A stretch of DNA of 64,000 nt from Deltaproteobacteria bacterium HGW-Deltaproteobacteria-2 (GCA_002840505.1 PHBC01000003.1:95412-159411), one strand, 5' to 3'. Counted from the first letter of the stretch, positions 35,975 to 46,017 are shown. Numbers and translations: made by a program. Notes: generated by a model not told the origin, from the letters alone.

Positions 35975-36877
35975 CTATTGGGATAAATACTTTAAATGTG
36001 TTTCCAGCAGACGATGTTCGTTAAAATCTTTGAGTTTCAGATATTCAGGTGTTGTGCCGGCAAATGCGCATTTGGGAGCAAGGCCGATTAATTCTGATTC
36101 CAATATTTTGGCGCCACCCTCAGCCGCCAGAATTTTCACCCGGTCAAAAACCGTCTTTAGCGGCGTTTCTTTATAGTTAAGCAAATTAAGAGACACCTGC
36201 GCCACACCGCGGCTTTTTAACATTAATCCGATGGCGCGTACAGATTTTAAACCACCGCCCTTTTCTCTGATTCGCGACGCTATATGCTTTGCAAGATGCA
36301 TGTCCTCACTAGCCAGATTTATATTATAAGCAACCAGCAAATCTCTGGCACCAACAACAGTAGCACCGGACTGCGCGTTGAATTTTTTCCCTCCTTCATC
36401 CGGAATATCTTTCATACGCATCATTTTTTCTGCCAATCCTTCGTATCCACCGCGGCGAACGTCTGGCAATTCTATATACGAATCTTTTCGCGCCGCAAAA
36501 CCATAGAAATACACGGGAACGCCGAAGCGCTCGCCCAATTGTTTCCCGAAAGAATGGGCCAGATCAACCGCGTCTTTCATCTTCGCCGTCCCCAGTGGAA
36601 CAAAAGGCACAACATCAACTGCGCCCAAACGCGGATGAGCTCCGGCCTGTTTACGCATATCAATCAGCTCCAGAGCTTTACCGCAGGCAGCAAGCGCCGC
36701 GGCAAGCACATCCTTCGGCTTTCCCAAAAAGGTAAAGACACTTCTATTATGATCGGCATCACCGCTAAAATCAGCCAGTTGCACGTCGGGAAATGATTTA
36801 AAAACAGCAGCAATCGCCGTGATTGTCCGGGAATCACACCCTTCGCTAAAATTCGGTACACATTCAATAATTTTCAT
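35975..36877 (-). CDS. ftcD: Glutamate formimidoyltransferase
   Basis: 300 residues, only the formiminotransferase part without the cyclodeaminase domain. Motifs: IIECVPNFSEG at the start, GDADHNRSVFTF, QAGAHPRLGAVDVVPFVPL (catalytic His), GVPVYFYGFAA and VSLNLLNYKETPL. It transfers the formimino group of formiminoglutamate to tetrahydrofolate, linking histidine breakdown to the folate C1 pool. It lies 2 bases after the phosphatase gene, so the two are one unit. Confidence 0.92.
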   Translation of the reverse strand: MKIIECVPNFSEGCDSRTITAIAAVFKSFPDVQLADFSGDADHNRSVFTFLGKPKDVLAAALAACGKALELIDMRKQAGAHPRLGAVDVVPFVPLGTAKMKDAVDLAHSFGKQLGERFGVPVYFYGFAARKDSYIELPDVRRGGYEGLAEKMMRMKDIPDEGGKKFNAQSGATVVGARDLLVAYNINLASEDMHLAKHIASRIREKGGGLKSVRAIGLMLKSRGVAQVSLNLLNYKETPLKTVFDRVKILAAEGGAKILESELIGLAPKCAFAGTTPEYLKLKDFNEHRLLETHLKYLSQ

Positions 36878-36879
36878 AT

Positions 36880-37527
36880 TTACGCCTGATAAATTTTTAT
36901 ATCCGGCAGTTCGATACAGGTAAGCTTTCCGCCATAAACTACGCCTGTATCAATGCCTATTTTATTCTTCTTGATTAGCGGTCTCTCTCCTATTGGGGTG
37001 TGACCGAAGACAACTATTTTACCAATGTCGTGCTCGCTTTCTATAAACTCGTACCTCACCCATAATAAATCATATATTCCCTGCTCGGCCAAGGGTACTT
37101 CAGGATTTAAACCGGCGTGAACAAATATATATGTCCCTTCTTCATAATAGGGCCGCAGAGATTGGAAAAAGGTTAGATGATCAGCGGGAATTTTGTTTTT
37201 TCTTTTTTCAATATCGTCATAAAGAGAAATACCATAGGAATGAAGGGTGTTGATACCTCCGTTCGTCAAATACATGTCCTCATCCACACCTTCCAGATAG
37301 TTCAAAAACATACTTTCATGATTACCGAGGAGACATACCATTTTTTTATATTTGCCTTGTAGATGAAGGACATAATCTATAACTTCCTTACTGAATCGGC
37401 CGCGATCAATGTAATCACCGATGAAGATCAGCGTGTCATTTTGTCTGTCGATATCAATCCTGGACATCAGATCTTTAAGCTTTTCCAGACAGCCGTGAAT
37501 ATCTCCTATGGCATAGATTTTATTCAT
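36880..37527 (-). CDS. PPP-family serine/threonine protein phosphatase
   Basis: 215 residues. Metal-site motifs of PPP phosphatases: AIGDIHGCLEKL, FIGDYIDRGRFSKEV, LLGNHESMFL, HAGLNPEVPL and VFGHTPIGERP. This is the size of bacterial PrpA/lambda-type phosphatases. It could act on phosphoproteins or on dinucleoside polyphosphates (an ApaH-like activity is the alternative). It sits downstream of ftsY on the minus strand. Confidence 0.9.
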   Translation of the reverse strand: MNKIYAIGDIHGCLEKLKDLMSRIDIDRQNDTLIFIGDYIDRGRFSKEVIDYVLHLQGKYKKMVCLLGNHESMFLNYLEGVDEDMYLTNGGINTLHSYGISLYDDIEKRKNKIPADHLTFFQSLRPYYEEGTYIFVHAGLNPEVPLAEQGIYDLLWVRYEFIESEHDIGKIVVFGHTPIGERPLIKKNKIGIDTGVVYGGKLTCIELPDIKIYQA

Positions 37528-37553
37528 GAGATATTGCCTGATTTCATAACAAT

Positions 37554-38474
37554 TTATTCCAAAAGAGCTTTTGTAAAATCACCGCTGTCGAAAACGCGCA
37601 AATCATCCAGGCCCTCGCCGACCCCGATATACCGAACCGGCAGGGCAAGCTCACTGGCTATGCGCACTACCACACCGCCCTTGGATGTGCCATCAAGTTT
37701 GGTCAGGACAATGCCGGTCGCTCCGATTTCTTCTTTAAATGTCTTGGCCTGAACAACGGCATTCTGGCCTGTCGTCGCATCAAGAATCAGTAATATCTCC
37801 GGCGACAATTCTGGCATTTCTTTGTTAATAATTCTTTTTACCTTTTTCAATTCCTCCATCAAATTTACTCTGGTATGCAATCGGCCGGCAGTATCCACAA
37901 TAACAACTCCGGAATAACCGGCTTTAATTTTTGCCACAGCGTCAAACACAACAGCCGCCGGATCGGCGTTTGTTTTTTGCTTGATGACCGGAGCGCCCAC
38001 GCGCTGACCCCAAACTTCGAGCTGTTCGACAGCCGCCGCCCGGAAAGTATCGGCGGCAACCAGCATGACCTCATAGCCATCACTTTTCAGTGAGTTCGCT
38101 AATTTGCCTATGGTGGTTGTTTTACCGCTGCCATTGACCCCGATAGTCATAATAATAAATGGTTTCCCTTTAGGAATAGACAGGGGCGTCTCCATCTTTT
38201 GCAGAATGGCAATCATCCGCTCCTGCAAAATCTTCTTTATTTCCTGAGCGTTCTGCAGTTCATTACGGCTGACGCGCTGTTTAACATCATCAATCAAATC
38301 GTAGGTAAACTGGGGACCCATATCCGCAGAAATTAAAAGCTCTTCCAGTTCATCGAAGAGTTCTTTATCCAGAACTCTTCTGCCGAAAATAAGATTGTCC
38401 AGATTTTTCGTCAGAGCATTCCTTGTTTTGGTCAGCCCATTTTTTATTTTTTCAAAAAAACTTATCTTTGCCAT
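37554..38474 (-). CDS. ftsY: Signal recognition particle receptor FtsY
   Basis: 306 residues, a compact FtsY with only the N and G domains and no acidic A domain. G1 GVNGSGKTTTIGKLA, the insertion-box region DTFRAAAVEQLEVWG, G3 VDTAGRLHT, G4 TKLDGTSKGG, closing ALPVRYIGVGEGLDDL. It docks SRP-bound ribosomes at the inner membrane. It follows smc with a 148-base gap in which I see nothing but a GC-rich stretch. Confidence 0.96.
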   Translation of the reverse strand: MAKISFFEKIKNGLTKTRNALTKNLDNLIFGRRVLDKELFDELEELLISADMGPQFTYDLIDDVKQRVSRNELQNAQEIKKILQERMIAILQKMETPLSIPKGKPFIIMTIGVNGSGKTTTIGKLANSLKSDGYEVMLVAADTFRAAAVEQLEVWGQRVGAPVIKQKTNADPAAVVFDAVAKIKAGYSGVVIVDTAGRLHTRVNLMEELKKVKRIINKEMPELSPEILLILDATTGQNAVVQAKTFKEEIGATGIVLTKLDGTSKGGVVVRIASELALPVRYIGVGEGLDDLRVFDSGDFTKALLE

Positions 38475-38622
38475 ACATACACCTTTCTTATGCGATGATA
38501 ATTAATAACCGCTTTTTATGAAGAAGTAAAGCATCAGGTTATACGTTGAAAAAACCGGCAACCCCGGCCCTACGCCGAGGCAGGCTGTGCCAACAAAAAT
38601 AGCGCTTTGATTTAAAAGTGGG

Positions 38623-41600
38623 CTAGTTGAGATTGACGGAAACCAGAGAAGATATCCCCTGTTTTTGCATGGTGACTCCAAATAGAGAGTTGGCAACTTC
38701 CATTGTACTCTTGTTGTGCGTAATCATAACAACCTGAGATTGCTGGGCAACATCTTTAATCAACCGGTTGAACAGATTGGTATTGGCGTCATCCAGGGCA
38801 GCGTCAACTTCGTCCAGAACCAGGAACGGCGAAGGACGGTACTTTAAAATGGCGAAAATCAAAGCAACCGCCACCAGTGACTTTTCACCACCGGACAGCA
38901 GATTAACATTTTGTCTTCTTTTGCCGGGAACCTGAATATCGATATCAACTCCTGTTTCCAGCAAATCATTTTCATCAGTCAGCAAAAGTTCTCCGCGGCC
39001 TCCCGGAAAGATCTGCGCAAATACGTCCTTAAAGCAGACATTGACGGCTTCAAATGTTTCGGCAAATCTGGCGCGGGAAATTTTATTAATGCGTGTAATT
39101 GTCCGTTGCAAAACATTAAGCGAAGTATTCAGATCCGATATTTGTGCCGATAAGAAGTTATAACGTTTATCGAGCTCTTCAAATTCATTAAGGGCAAGCA
39201 AATTTACTTCGCCGAATTCATCTATTATTTGCTTATTTTTTTCCAGTAAGGCGATGAGTTCGGTAAGTTTCTCCTCTTCGATTTTCGTAAATCCGTCGAC
39301 CATGCTTTTCAGGTCAATATCATGTTTCTCGGCAATTATTTTTCTCAAATTTTCGCCATTTAAGGCCACTTCGCGACACTGAATTTCCATTTCATTTATC
39401 TGCTGACGTAATTCATCAAGTTTCTTTTTAATTTCCCTGATTTCATTTTCTTTTATTTTCAGTTGCGCGTCTTCCCGATTCTGCGCCGCCTTTTTTTCTG
39501 CCAGAACCGTTTCCTGCGCTGCAAAGCCGGAATAAAGTTCCTTGAGTATCGTTTGCTCCGTTTCGATTGTTTGGGTTAATTCGATAATCTGCTTTTCGCA
39601 GGAAACAATCTCCTCACCTTTAACCATATCTTCATTTTCTATTGTACTGATATCATTTTGCAGTCGCGATATTGTTCGTAAATCAGCTTCCTTTTTCTCT
39701 TCTGAAGAAGCCATCTCTATTTTTTTGTCCGTTAAATAACGCTCCTGTTCATCAATTATCACCCGCGTCTGATCTCTTTCCGCGTTTAAATTGGAAATTA
39801 GTGTATTGATTTCTTTTTCTTCTTCATCTTTGCGTAAAAGATCGGCGTTGAATTTTTGCAACTTTTCTTCGGCTTCCACTTCTTCCGCCTTTATGTTTTG
39901 CCGGTTAAATTCCAAAACGGCAATTCTCTGCTTTAATCTGTTTGTTTCGTCTCCAAAACGTTCGTGATCTTTTTTTCTACCGTTAATAGCAATTTCCAAC
40001 AAATGAATCCTGGTTCTCATTTGAGCCAATTCTTCTTCCCATTGAGCTATCATGGCAACAAGTTTCTTTTTTTGATCCGTCTTTACTTCTAAATCTGAAG
40101 AGAGCGATGATACTTCGTTTCCCAGTTCATTAATTTCCCTTTTTGTCGCTAAAAGACTTTTTTCCACTGCCGCTCCGCTACCGCCTGTTAACACTCCATG
40201 CCGACTGATAATATCTCCATCCGGTGTAACAAAAGTTCCTCTAAAACCATTTTTCTTCCAGAGAGAAAGACCTTTTTCAATTGTTGGTATGAGTAGAACA
40301 TCGCCTAACAGACATTCGGCAATTTGCTTAAAATCATCATGAACTTTAACTTTCTGCAATAAGTATTCAGCTTCCTGAAGATGTTCTTCGCTGAAAGTTT
40401 TTGCTTCATGATTTCTCAAATCCACTGATACAAAACTGCCGCGGCCCAATTGATAGTTTTTTAAATGATCGATAGCACGTACGCCGTCTTCCTGACTTTT
40501 GACGACTACATATTGAAGCTTTTCTCCCAAAACCGCTTCCACAGCAGATTCATATTCACGGGAAACATTTATATGATCAGCCACAACTCCGTAAAAATTA
40601 TCTCTTTGTTCATTATTTTCAATAATCGTCTTAACGCCTTCGTTACTCCACTTATATGCTTCCTGAAATTCTTTCAGAGAAACCAATCGGGATGATTTAA
40701 CGTTTATCTCTTCCTTAATTTTAGCGATGCTTTCCTCGTTTGATTGCAAATCCGCTTTATATCTCTCAACCTCGCTCGTCGCCATCGTTCTTCTCTCTCC
40801 CAACTGAACGATGTCCTCTTCATCCTTGGTTAATTCTTCATTTACCGATGCCAATTTGCCTGTTAAATCAGTAAACAATTTTTTATCATCGTCCAGCTCA
40901 CGGGTTTCTCTTTCCTCACGTTTTTTCAAATCCTCGATATTTTTGCTCAGACTGGAAATCATATTCTTGAGCTTGGCTTTTTCCGTCACTATATCGATAT
41001 ATAAAATTTTCTTTTCTTCCAACTGAGTATTTGCTGTTTTATCGATATCGTTCAGTTCTTGAACTTTTTGCTGAATTTCGTCATGTTCTGTTTTTAGGAC
41101 GGCAATTTTACTTTCGGCGTTAGCCGCACTTGTTTGCAGATTTTCAATTTCTACAATCAAATCAGCTTTTTTCGACCGGAGCAGTTGAATTTCCGCTAAA
41201 TCTTTTTGCTTGCGTTCCGAGGTGTCCTCTGCCTGGCGGCTGGCAAATTCGATATTTTTTTCTTTAATACTGATTGTATTTTTTATCTCGTAGAGTTCCT
41301 GCTGGCTTTTGGCTATCAACTCTTCATTTTCCAAAAGTTTCATTTTCAGCTCATCTAACGCTGATTCTTTAGCTTCGAGATTTGCATGAATGCCTGAATT
41401 CTCATCTTGAAGTTGGGTTCGCACAGCCTGTAAAGAAGATTCTTTCCCGGCAAGTTCAACATAATTTTGCAGGGCAATTGTTAATTCCGCTTCTTTGCTT
41501 TGCTGCTTTATGTTTTTATATTGTTCCGCTCTTTTGGCCTGGCGGGAAATGGTATTGAGCTGAGATTTTACTTCCTTAATGATATCGTTCAGCCGCAAAA

Positions 41601-42171
41601 TATTTTGTTTTGTCGCTTCCATTTTACGGACTGCGGCTTCCTTGCGGCTTTTATATTTGGAGACGCCGGCGGCATCTTCAATAAACAATCTTCTATCTTC
41701 AGGCTTGGCTTCAACAAGATTAGACACATGCCCCTGCTCAATCAGAGAATATGTTCTGGCGCCAACACCTGTGCCCATGAAGAATTCTTTGATATCAAGA
41801 AGCCGGCAGGGAACCTTGTTGAGATAATATTCATGCTCACCTTCACAAACAACCTTACGGGAAACAGAAATCTCGCTCAATTCGGAATAAGCACCCGGGA
41901 AACTTTGACCATTGGCAACCAAAGTCATGGTAACTTCCGCTATGCTTACCGGCGCGGAATCCTGGCTGCCGTTAAAAACAACATCATCCATTTTTGTCCC
42001 GCGTAAAGCTTTGACGCGTTGTTCACCCATTACCCACCGGATAGCGTCAACGATATTGGACTTTCCGCAACCGTTGGGTCCAACTATTCCCGTGATTCCG
42101 TTGTGAAAATCAAGAATAACTTTGTCGCGAAACGATTTAAAACCGGATATTTCTAACTTTTTTAAATTCAT
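38623..42171 (-). CDS. smc: Chromosome segregation ATPase SMC
   Basis: 1182 residues. Walker A GPNGCGKSNIVDAIRWVMGE near residue 32; long coiled coils about 170-500 and 680-1020; a hinge about 520-650 (YGVVADHINVSREYESAVEA, FRGTFVTPDGDIIS); signature LLSGGEKSLVAVAL and Walker B FLVLDEVDAALDDAN near the C-terminus. Standard full-length bacterial SMC that compacts and segregates the chromosome with ScpA/ScpB, which are not in the window. The 296-base region upstream (42172-42467) shows no other feature. Confidence 0.97.
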   Translation of the reverse strand: MNLKKLEISGFKSFRDKVILDFHNGITGIVGPNGCGKSNIVDAIRWVMGEQRVKALRGTKMDDVVFNGSQDSAPVSIAEVTMTLVANGQSFPGAYSELSEISVSRKVVCEGEHEYYLNKVPCRLLDIKEFFMGTGVGARTYSLIEQGHVSNLVEAKPEDRRLFIEDAAGVSKYKSRKEAAVRKMEATKQNILRLNDIIKEVKSQLNTISRQAKRAEQYKNIKQQSKEAELTIALQNYVELAGKESSLQAVRTQLQDENSGIHANLEAKESALDELKMKLLENEELIAKSQQELYEIKNTISIKEKNIEFASRQAEDTSERKQKDLAEIQLLRSKKADLIVEIENLQTSAANAESKIAVLKTEHDEIQQKVQELNDIDKTANTQLEEKKILYIDIVTEKAKLKNMISSLSKNIEDLKKREERETRELDDDKKLFTDLTGKLASVNEELTKDEEDIVQLGERRTMATSEVERYKADLQSNEESIAKIKEEINVKSSRLVSLKEFQEAYKWSNEGVKTIIENNEQRDNFYGVVADHINVSREYESAVEAVLGEKLQYVVVKSQEDGVRAIDHLKNYQLGRGSFVSVDLRNHEAKTFSEEHLQEAEYLLQKVKVHDDFKQIAECLLGDVLLIPTIEKGLSLWKKNGFRGTFVTPDGDIISRHGVLTGGSGAAVEKSLLATKREINELGNEVSSLSSDLEVKTDQKKKLVAMIAQWEEELAQMRTRIHLLEIAINGRKKDHERFGDETNRLKQRIAVLEFNRQNIKAEEVEAEEKLQKFNADLLRKDEEEKEINTLISNLNAERDQTRVIIDEQERYLTDKKIEMASSEEKKEADLRTISRLQNDISTIENEDMVKGEEIVSCEKQIIELTQTIETEQTILKELYSGFAAQETVLAEKKAAQNREDAQLKIKENEIREIKKKLDELRQQINEMEIQCREVALNGENLRKIIAEKHDIDLKSMVDGFTKIEEEKLTELIALLEKNKQIIDEFGEVNLLALNEFEELDKRYNFLSAQISDLNTSLNVLQRTITRINKISRARFAETFEAVNVCFKDVFAQIFPGGRGELLLTDENDLLETGVDIDIQVPGKRRQNVNLLSGGEKSLVAVALIFAILKYRPSPFLVLDEVDAALDDANTNLFNRLIKDVAQQSQVVMITHNKSTMEVANSLFGVTMQKQGISSLVSVNLN

Positions 42172-42467
42172 AATTTTTCTGTTTAATGTCTGTGCTGGAA
42201 TTTATAAAATTCTAGCAAAAGATTATTCCTTTGTAAAGAAAAAATACAACAAATGGTGTTATCTAATAATTTATACCACAATATATAGTACTTTGATCTT
42301 CTTTACTTTTTTCCGTAGTTTCCTCAAATAAAGACACTTTATAGACATAAAAAATGCCTAAAATATCAATTCGGGAATAAAAAATTGAAAAACTGAAGAT
42401 TTACTATATTTGCAGGAGCTTGTATCACAAAATGAGCACAATGCAAATGTTTGGCTAAAGTTAATTA

Positions 42468-43010
42468 TTATCCCAGCAATTTCAATGCAATCAAGGCTGC
42501 TGCCCTGGCATCACTTAATGCTTCATGATGATTCAGATCTATTCCATAATGACTACAAACAGTCGACAGCTTATGATTTGAAAGATGGGGCAAATTTCTG
42601 CGTGCGGCCTGACAAGTGCAGAAACTGGTTGGCAATTTGTATTCAATTCCATACTTCCCACAACAGGCCATTAATACATTTATATCAAAAATTGCATTAT
42701 GCGCTACCAGTATATCCGAATCCGTTAAATACTCGGACATTTCCCTCCACAATTCACCGAATAAAGGGAATTTGCTTACTTTTCCAGCGTCTATATTGTG
42801 TAACTCAGTGAAGAACGGAATAAAGAAATTAGGGGATGGTTTTATGTAACTCGAATATGTTTTTACTATTTCACTGTTTTTAACAACGACTATTCCTATC
42901 TGACAGGCGCTGGTTTTCTCGTAGTTAGCAGTTTCAAAATCAATCGCCGTAAAATTCAGGTTACCTCTATTAACAGCAACCTTGTTTGTACGCGCTTGTG
43001 TTGTTTCCAT
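42468..43010 (-). CDS. DEDDh-family 3'-5' exonuclease (DnaQ-like)
   Basis: 180 residues. ExoI FTAIDFETANYE (Asp and Glu), ExoII VAHNAIFDINVL (Asp) and ExoIII HHEALSDARAAA (His and Asp) form a complete DEDDh site. It resembles stand-alone epsilon-subunit-like exonucleases rather than the replicative DnaQ. Its substrate is probably single-stranded DNA or RNA ends. It is 32 bases downstream of hypB on the same strand, with no clear functional link. Confidence 0.9.
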   Translation of the reverse strand: METTQARTNKVAVNRGNLNFTAIDFETANYEKTSACQIGIVVVKNSEIVKTYSSYIKPSPNFFIPFFTELHNIDAGKVSKFPLFGELWREMSEYLTDSDILVAHNAIFDINVLMACCGKYGIEYKLPTSFCTCQAARRNLPHLSNHKLSTVCSHYGIDLNHHEALSDARAAALIALKLLG

Positions 43011-43042
43011 AATTCGCTTTTACCAATACTTCAGGTGGAGAA

Positions 43043-43717
43043 CTATTTTAACTGCCTGAAGCTGTCCACTTCTTTCTTCAACCAGGTGATCCAGTCTTCT
43101 ATACCCGATCCTGTTACACAGGAAACCTCTATGATGGTGATGCGGGGATTTAAAGCCAAGACTCGTTTACGCATGGCCGCCATGTCAAAATTGCTGAGAG
43201 ACAAATAATCAATTTTATTAACGAGCAGTACATCACAGATGGAAAACATCAGTGGATACTTAAGAGGTTTGTCGTCACCCTCCGGAACGCTCAGGATCAT
43301 CACATTTTTGTGAGCGCCGGTATCGAACTCGGCAGGACAAACAAGATTCCCTACATTTTCGATGATAATAAGATCCAGATCGTTCACAGCCAGGGCATCA
43401 ATACCTTGAGTAACCATAGTAGCGTCGAGATGGCAGAATCCACCCGTCCTGAGCTGAACGGCTGAAATGCCCTGGGCGGCAACCTTTTCGGCATCCACTT
43501 TGGAATCGATATCAGCTTCAATCACACCGAGACGCAATTTTCCTTTTAGATTGGCAATCGTTTGAAGAATCAGACTGGTTTTACCCGAACCCGGTGAAGA
43601 CATTAGGTTCAAAAGCATGGTTTTTGTTTTTTTGAGCCGTTCCCGAACTTCAGTAGCTACTTTGACGTTGTCCGCCAGGATTTCCTCTTTAACTTCTATC
43701 AGCCTGACCTCTTCCAC
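43043..43717 (-). CDS. hypB: Hydrogenase nickel incorporation GTPase HypB
   Basis: 224 residues. P-loop SSPGSGKTSLI, EADIDSKVDAEK (switch I region), GGFCHLDATMV (metal-binding Cys and His), IENVGNLVCPAEFDTG and VLLVNKIDYL. It lacks the His-rich N-terminal tail found in some HypB proteins. It uses GTP to deliver nickel to the NiFe-hydrogenase large subunit with HypA, whose gene overlaps it by one base. No hydrogenase gene is in the window. Confidence 0.95.
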   Translation of the reverse strand: MEEVRLIEVKEEILADNVKVATEVRERLKKTKTMLLNLMSSPGSGKTSLILQTIANLKGKLRLGVIEADIDSKVDAEKVAAQGISAVQLRTGGFCHLDATMVTQGIDALAVNDLDLIIIENVGNLVCPAEFDTGAHKNVMILSVPEGDDKPLKYPLMFSICDVLLVNKIDYLSLSNFDMAAMRKRVLALNPRITIIEVSCVTGSGIEDWITWLKKEVDSFRQLK

Positions 43718-44067
43718 TATTGTACCTCCATATCCTTGATGTAATATTCCCTTCCGGAAACAAGCGTGATGTTTTTTCCTCCGCAGGCCGGGCAGACAAG
43801 ATCACCTAAACTTGCCGCCTCGGCTTCATAAGAAGTGGAACAAGCGCTGCATTGCACCATGATCGGCATTCGCTCGATTTTGAGTTTTGCCCCTTCGGCC
43901 AAAGTGCCCTTGCTCAGGTAATCAAAATAGCGTTGAATCCATTCATCTTCGAGATCGCTGAGTTTACCTATCTGCAGACTAATAGACACGACTTGACGCA
44001 CGCTGTTTTTCTCTGCGTGTTTTAATACAACCTTTAAAATACTCTCAGTAACGGGAAGTTCATGCAT
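43717..44067 (-). CDS. hypA: Hydrogenase/urease nickel chaperone HypA
   Basis: 116 residues. It starts MHELPVTESIL, where the N-terminal amine, His2 and Glu3 bind nickel. The zinc site has CSAC and CPACGG (two CxxC pairs). It forms a complex with HypB, encoded immediately downstream. The 163 bases up to the tetR gene end (44068-44230) show nothing further. Confidence 0.94.
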   Translation of the reverse strand: MHELPVTESILKVVLKHAEKNSVRQVVSISLQIGKLSDLEDEWIQRYFDYLSKGTLAEGAKLKIERMPIMVQCSACSTSYEAEAASLGDLVCPACGGKNITLVSGREYYIKDMEVQ

Positions 44068-44230
44068 GTTATCATTTTATTCCTATTTTAATCAGAGCAC
44101 TATATTTGTCGGATTTATCGACTTAATCTCATCACTTCAATATTATCTCTGATTGGGAATTTAATTCTCCTTTGTTCATTATTTGTTTCAGCAAAACAAT
44201 ACAAATTGTCATGCCTCTTCATTTCTTTTC

Positions 44231-44821
44231 CTATGCTTTAATGTTTTCAAAATATCCTGTCAAGTAGCTTCGGAAGGCACGAAAAGGTTCTATATTTTTC
44301 ACAACCTTCATATGCAGGATGGCTCCTTCGAATCCATAAAAAATCAAGCACGCGGCATCAGCAGTATTCAAACTGGCCGGTATTGATTTGTCGCGCTTGG
44401 CTTCCTCAAGACATGATTCTATTTGCGCAATGAGAGATCCGATTACGTCTTTCAGATGAACACGTAAACGTTCATTAGTGCCTGCCAGCTCCAGCGAGAG
44501 ATTTCCGATGGGACAACCCATAGTATGTCCGTTTTGTTGAAAAGCATTTTCGAAAAATTCCAATAATTTTTCCAATCGTTTGACGGGCGGCATTTTCTTG
44601 TCACCCAAATAGTGTGTGATGATTCCGCTGATCATTGCACTGAAATAATCAATGATTTCCAATCCGAAATCTTCTTTGCTCTTAAAATAAAAATAGAACG
44701 AGCCCTTGGGAATACCCACGGCTTGAAGTATCTGCTGAAGACCAGTGGCATTGTAGCCTTGCGCGTGAATAAGTTCAGCTCCTTTGCGGATGATCTCCTC
44801 ACGTGTACTTGTTTTGGTCAT
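44231..44821 (-). CDS. TetR/AcrR-family transcriptional regulator
   Basis: 196 residues. N-terminal helix-turn-helix (YNATGLQQILQAVGIPKGSFYFYFKSKEDF) and a ligand domain with a conserved-looking CPIGNLSLELAG stretch. It lies 27 bases after the ferredoxin-domain gene. A palindromic site sits in the promoter of that gene (45971-45985), so the protein most likely represses its own two-gene operon. The inducer is unknown; the fatty-acid/redox-like neighbourhood makes a small organic or acyl-CoA ligand plausible. Confidence 0.9.
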   Translation of the reverse strand: MTKTSTREEIIRKGAELIHAQGYNATGLQQILQAVGIPKGSFYFYFKSKEDFGLEIIDYFSAMISGIITHYLGDKKMPPVKRLEKLLEFFENAFQQNGHTMGCPIGNLSLELAGTNERLRVHLKDVIGSLIAQIESCLEEAKRDKSIPASLNTADAACLIFYGFEGAILHMKVVKNIEPFRAFRSYLTGYFENIKA

Positions 44822-44848
44822 TACTGATTCTCCCTATGAACAATCGTA

Positions 44849-45931
44849 TTAACTTTGCATAATTTTTAGAAAAGCGTCAAGTCTTCCTTTTTCCTGAAGT
44901 ACTTTTGCTCCCATTTCCCTGACTGTAGCCGGAATAGAGGGAATTTGTTTTCTTTCAACAAGCTTAATAGCTTCGGCCGGACATCCGGTCACACACAAGC
45001 CGCAACCAATGCATTCTTTTGTGTTGACGAATGCAACATCATCTCTCATTTCGATAGCCTTCACCGGACAACGCTCTTCGGCACAAATAGCGCATCCGGT
45101 GCAGTCTTCACCAGTGACGTACGCCTCGAAACGGCTTGGCTCAAAAGCATGAAGATGCTTTAACTGTGTTCTCCCCCGCAGAACCGTACAACAGCAGGGG
45201 CAGCAGTTGCAGATCAAGTTGGCACGGTCAGCACTGTTATTACTTGTATGGACCAATCCAGCCTCTTCCGCCTGATCCAACACCTTCAGCCCATCTTCTT
45301 TGCTGATCTGACGAGCAAACCCTCTCTCCACAAGGAATTCAGCTGCTTCACCAAAGATAAGACATACTTCCTTAGGTTTGTCACATTTGCCCACGCTGAC
45401 TCTGCAGGCGCATTTGGTCAGCGCAATGTAGTTTGCATTGTTAATGAAATTTTTGACCTCTTCATAGGGATGGACTCTGTCTTGCGCTGTAATCGATTTT
45501 TCCACAGCGATTACTCTCATGAGCGGTGTCGGCTGACCGGCAAAGGAAGCACCAAGCGCTTCATGATGATAGTCTTCCCATAGCTGGCCCAGGCGCTGAT
45601 GCATGGGTGTTCCACCACCTTTCATAAAGGGAAACTCAAACACACCGGGAATAAGTGGAAGCAAACTGTATAACTTTTCTCCTTCTTTATTCTTCGAATA
45701 AATAATTCCTTTGTTGGCCATTGATTCCAAATTTTTTTTTGCTATGTCCTCCGAAACTTCAGCCAGCGTTGCTATACTGGAGGCACTTTTAGCTTTATAG
45801 CTCATATTGACGGCAAGAGCCGCTTCCTCCGGCGTAAAAAGTATGTGTAGTATCTCATTAATTGACTTTGCTTTTGGCGCCGTCGACGGATGTGAATCCA
45901 GAATTTCTCTTAATCGTTCGTAAATATCCAT
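44849..45931 (-). CDS. 4Fe-4S ferredoxin-domain protein with N-terminal winged-helix-like part
   Basis: 360 residues. Residues 1-95 look like a helix-turn-helix region (SIATLAEVSEDIAKKNLESMANKGIIY). The middle has clustered Cys (ALTKCACRVSVGKC and ICNCCPCCCTVLRG). Residues about 268-325 hold two ferredoxin motifs, CTGCAICAEERCP and CIGCGLCVTGCP, for two 4Fe-4S clusters. Related proteins are often annotated as 4Fe-4S-binding proteins of unknown role near redox enzymes. It is first in an operon with tetR; its promoter contains a TetR-type operator. Confidence 0.85.
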   Translation of the reverse strand: MDIYERLREILDSHPSTAPKAKSINEILHILFTPEEAALAVNMSYKAKSASSIATLAEVSEDIAKKNLESMANKGIIYSKNKEGEKLYSLLPLIPGVFEFPFMKGGGTPMHQRLGQLWEDYHHEALGASFAGQPTPLMRVIAVEKSITAQDRVHPYEEVKNFINNANYIALTKCACRVSVGKCDKPKEVCLIFGEAAEFLVERGFARQISKEDGLKVLDQAEEAGLVHTSNNSADRANLICNCCPCCCTVLRGRTQLKHLHAFEPSRFEAYVTGEDCTGCAICAEERCPVKAIEMRDDVAFVNTKECIGCGLCVTGCPAEAIKLVERKQIPSIPATVREMGAKVLQEKGRLDAFLKIMQS

Positions 45932-45963
45932 GGTCTTTCTCCTTTACTTTTAACTTGTCCAAT

Positions 45964-45993
45964 AATATAATAGACCGGTCGTCTACAAGTCAA
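45964..45993 (-). promoter_or_regulatory. Promoter with embedded TetR-type operator
   Basis: On the minus strand TTGACT (45993-45988), an 18-base spacer and TATATT (45969-45964). The palindrome TAGAC-CGGTC-GTCTA (45971-45985) lies entirely inside the spacer, so a bound repressor would block RNA polymerase. The obvious repressor is the TetR protein encoded downstream. Confidence 0.7.
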
Positions 45994-46017
45994 GAAATAT
46001 TTTTTCATGAATAAAAC

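Noticed and set aside
41500-42006. 168-codon plus-strand frame opposite smc
   Set aside because: It is antisense to the SMC head domain with its Walker A motif and has no independent evidence.
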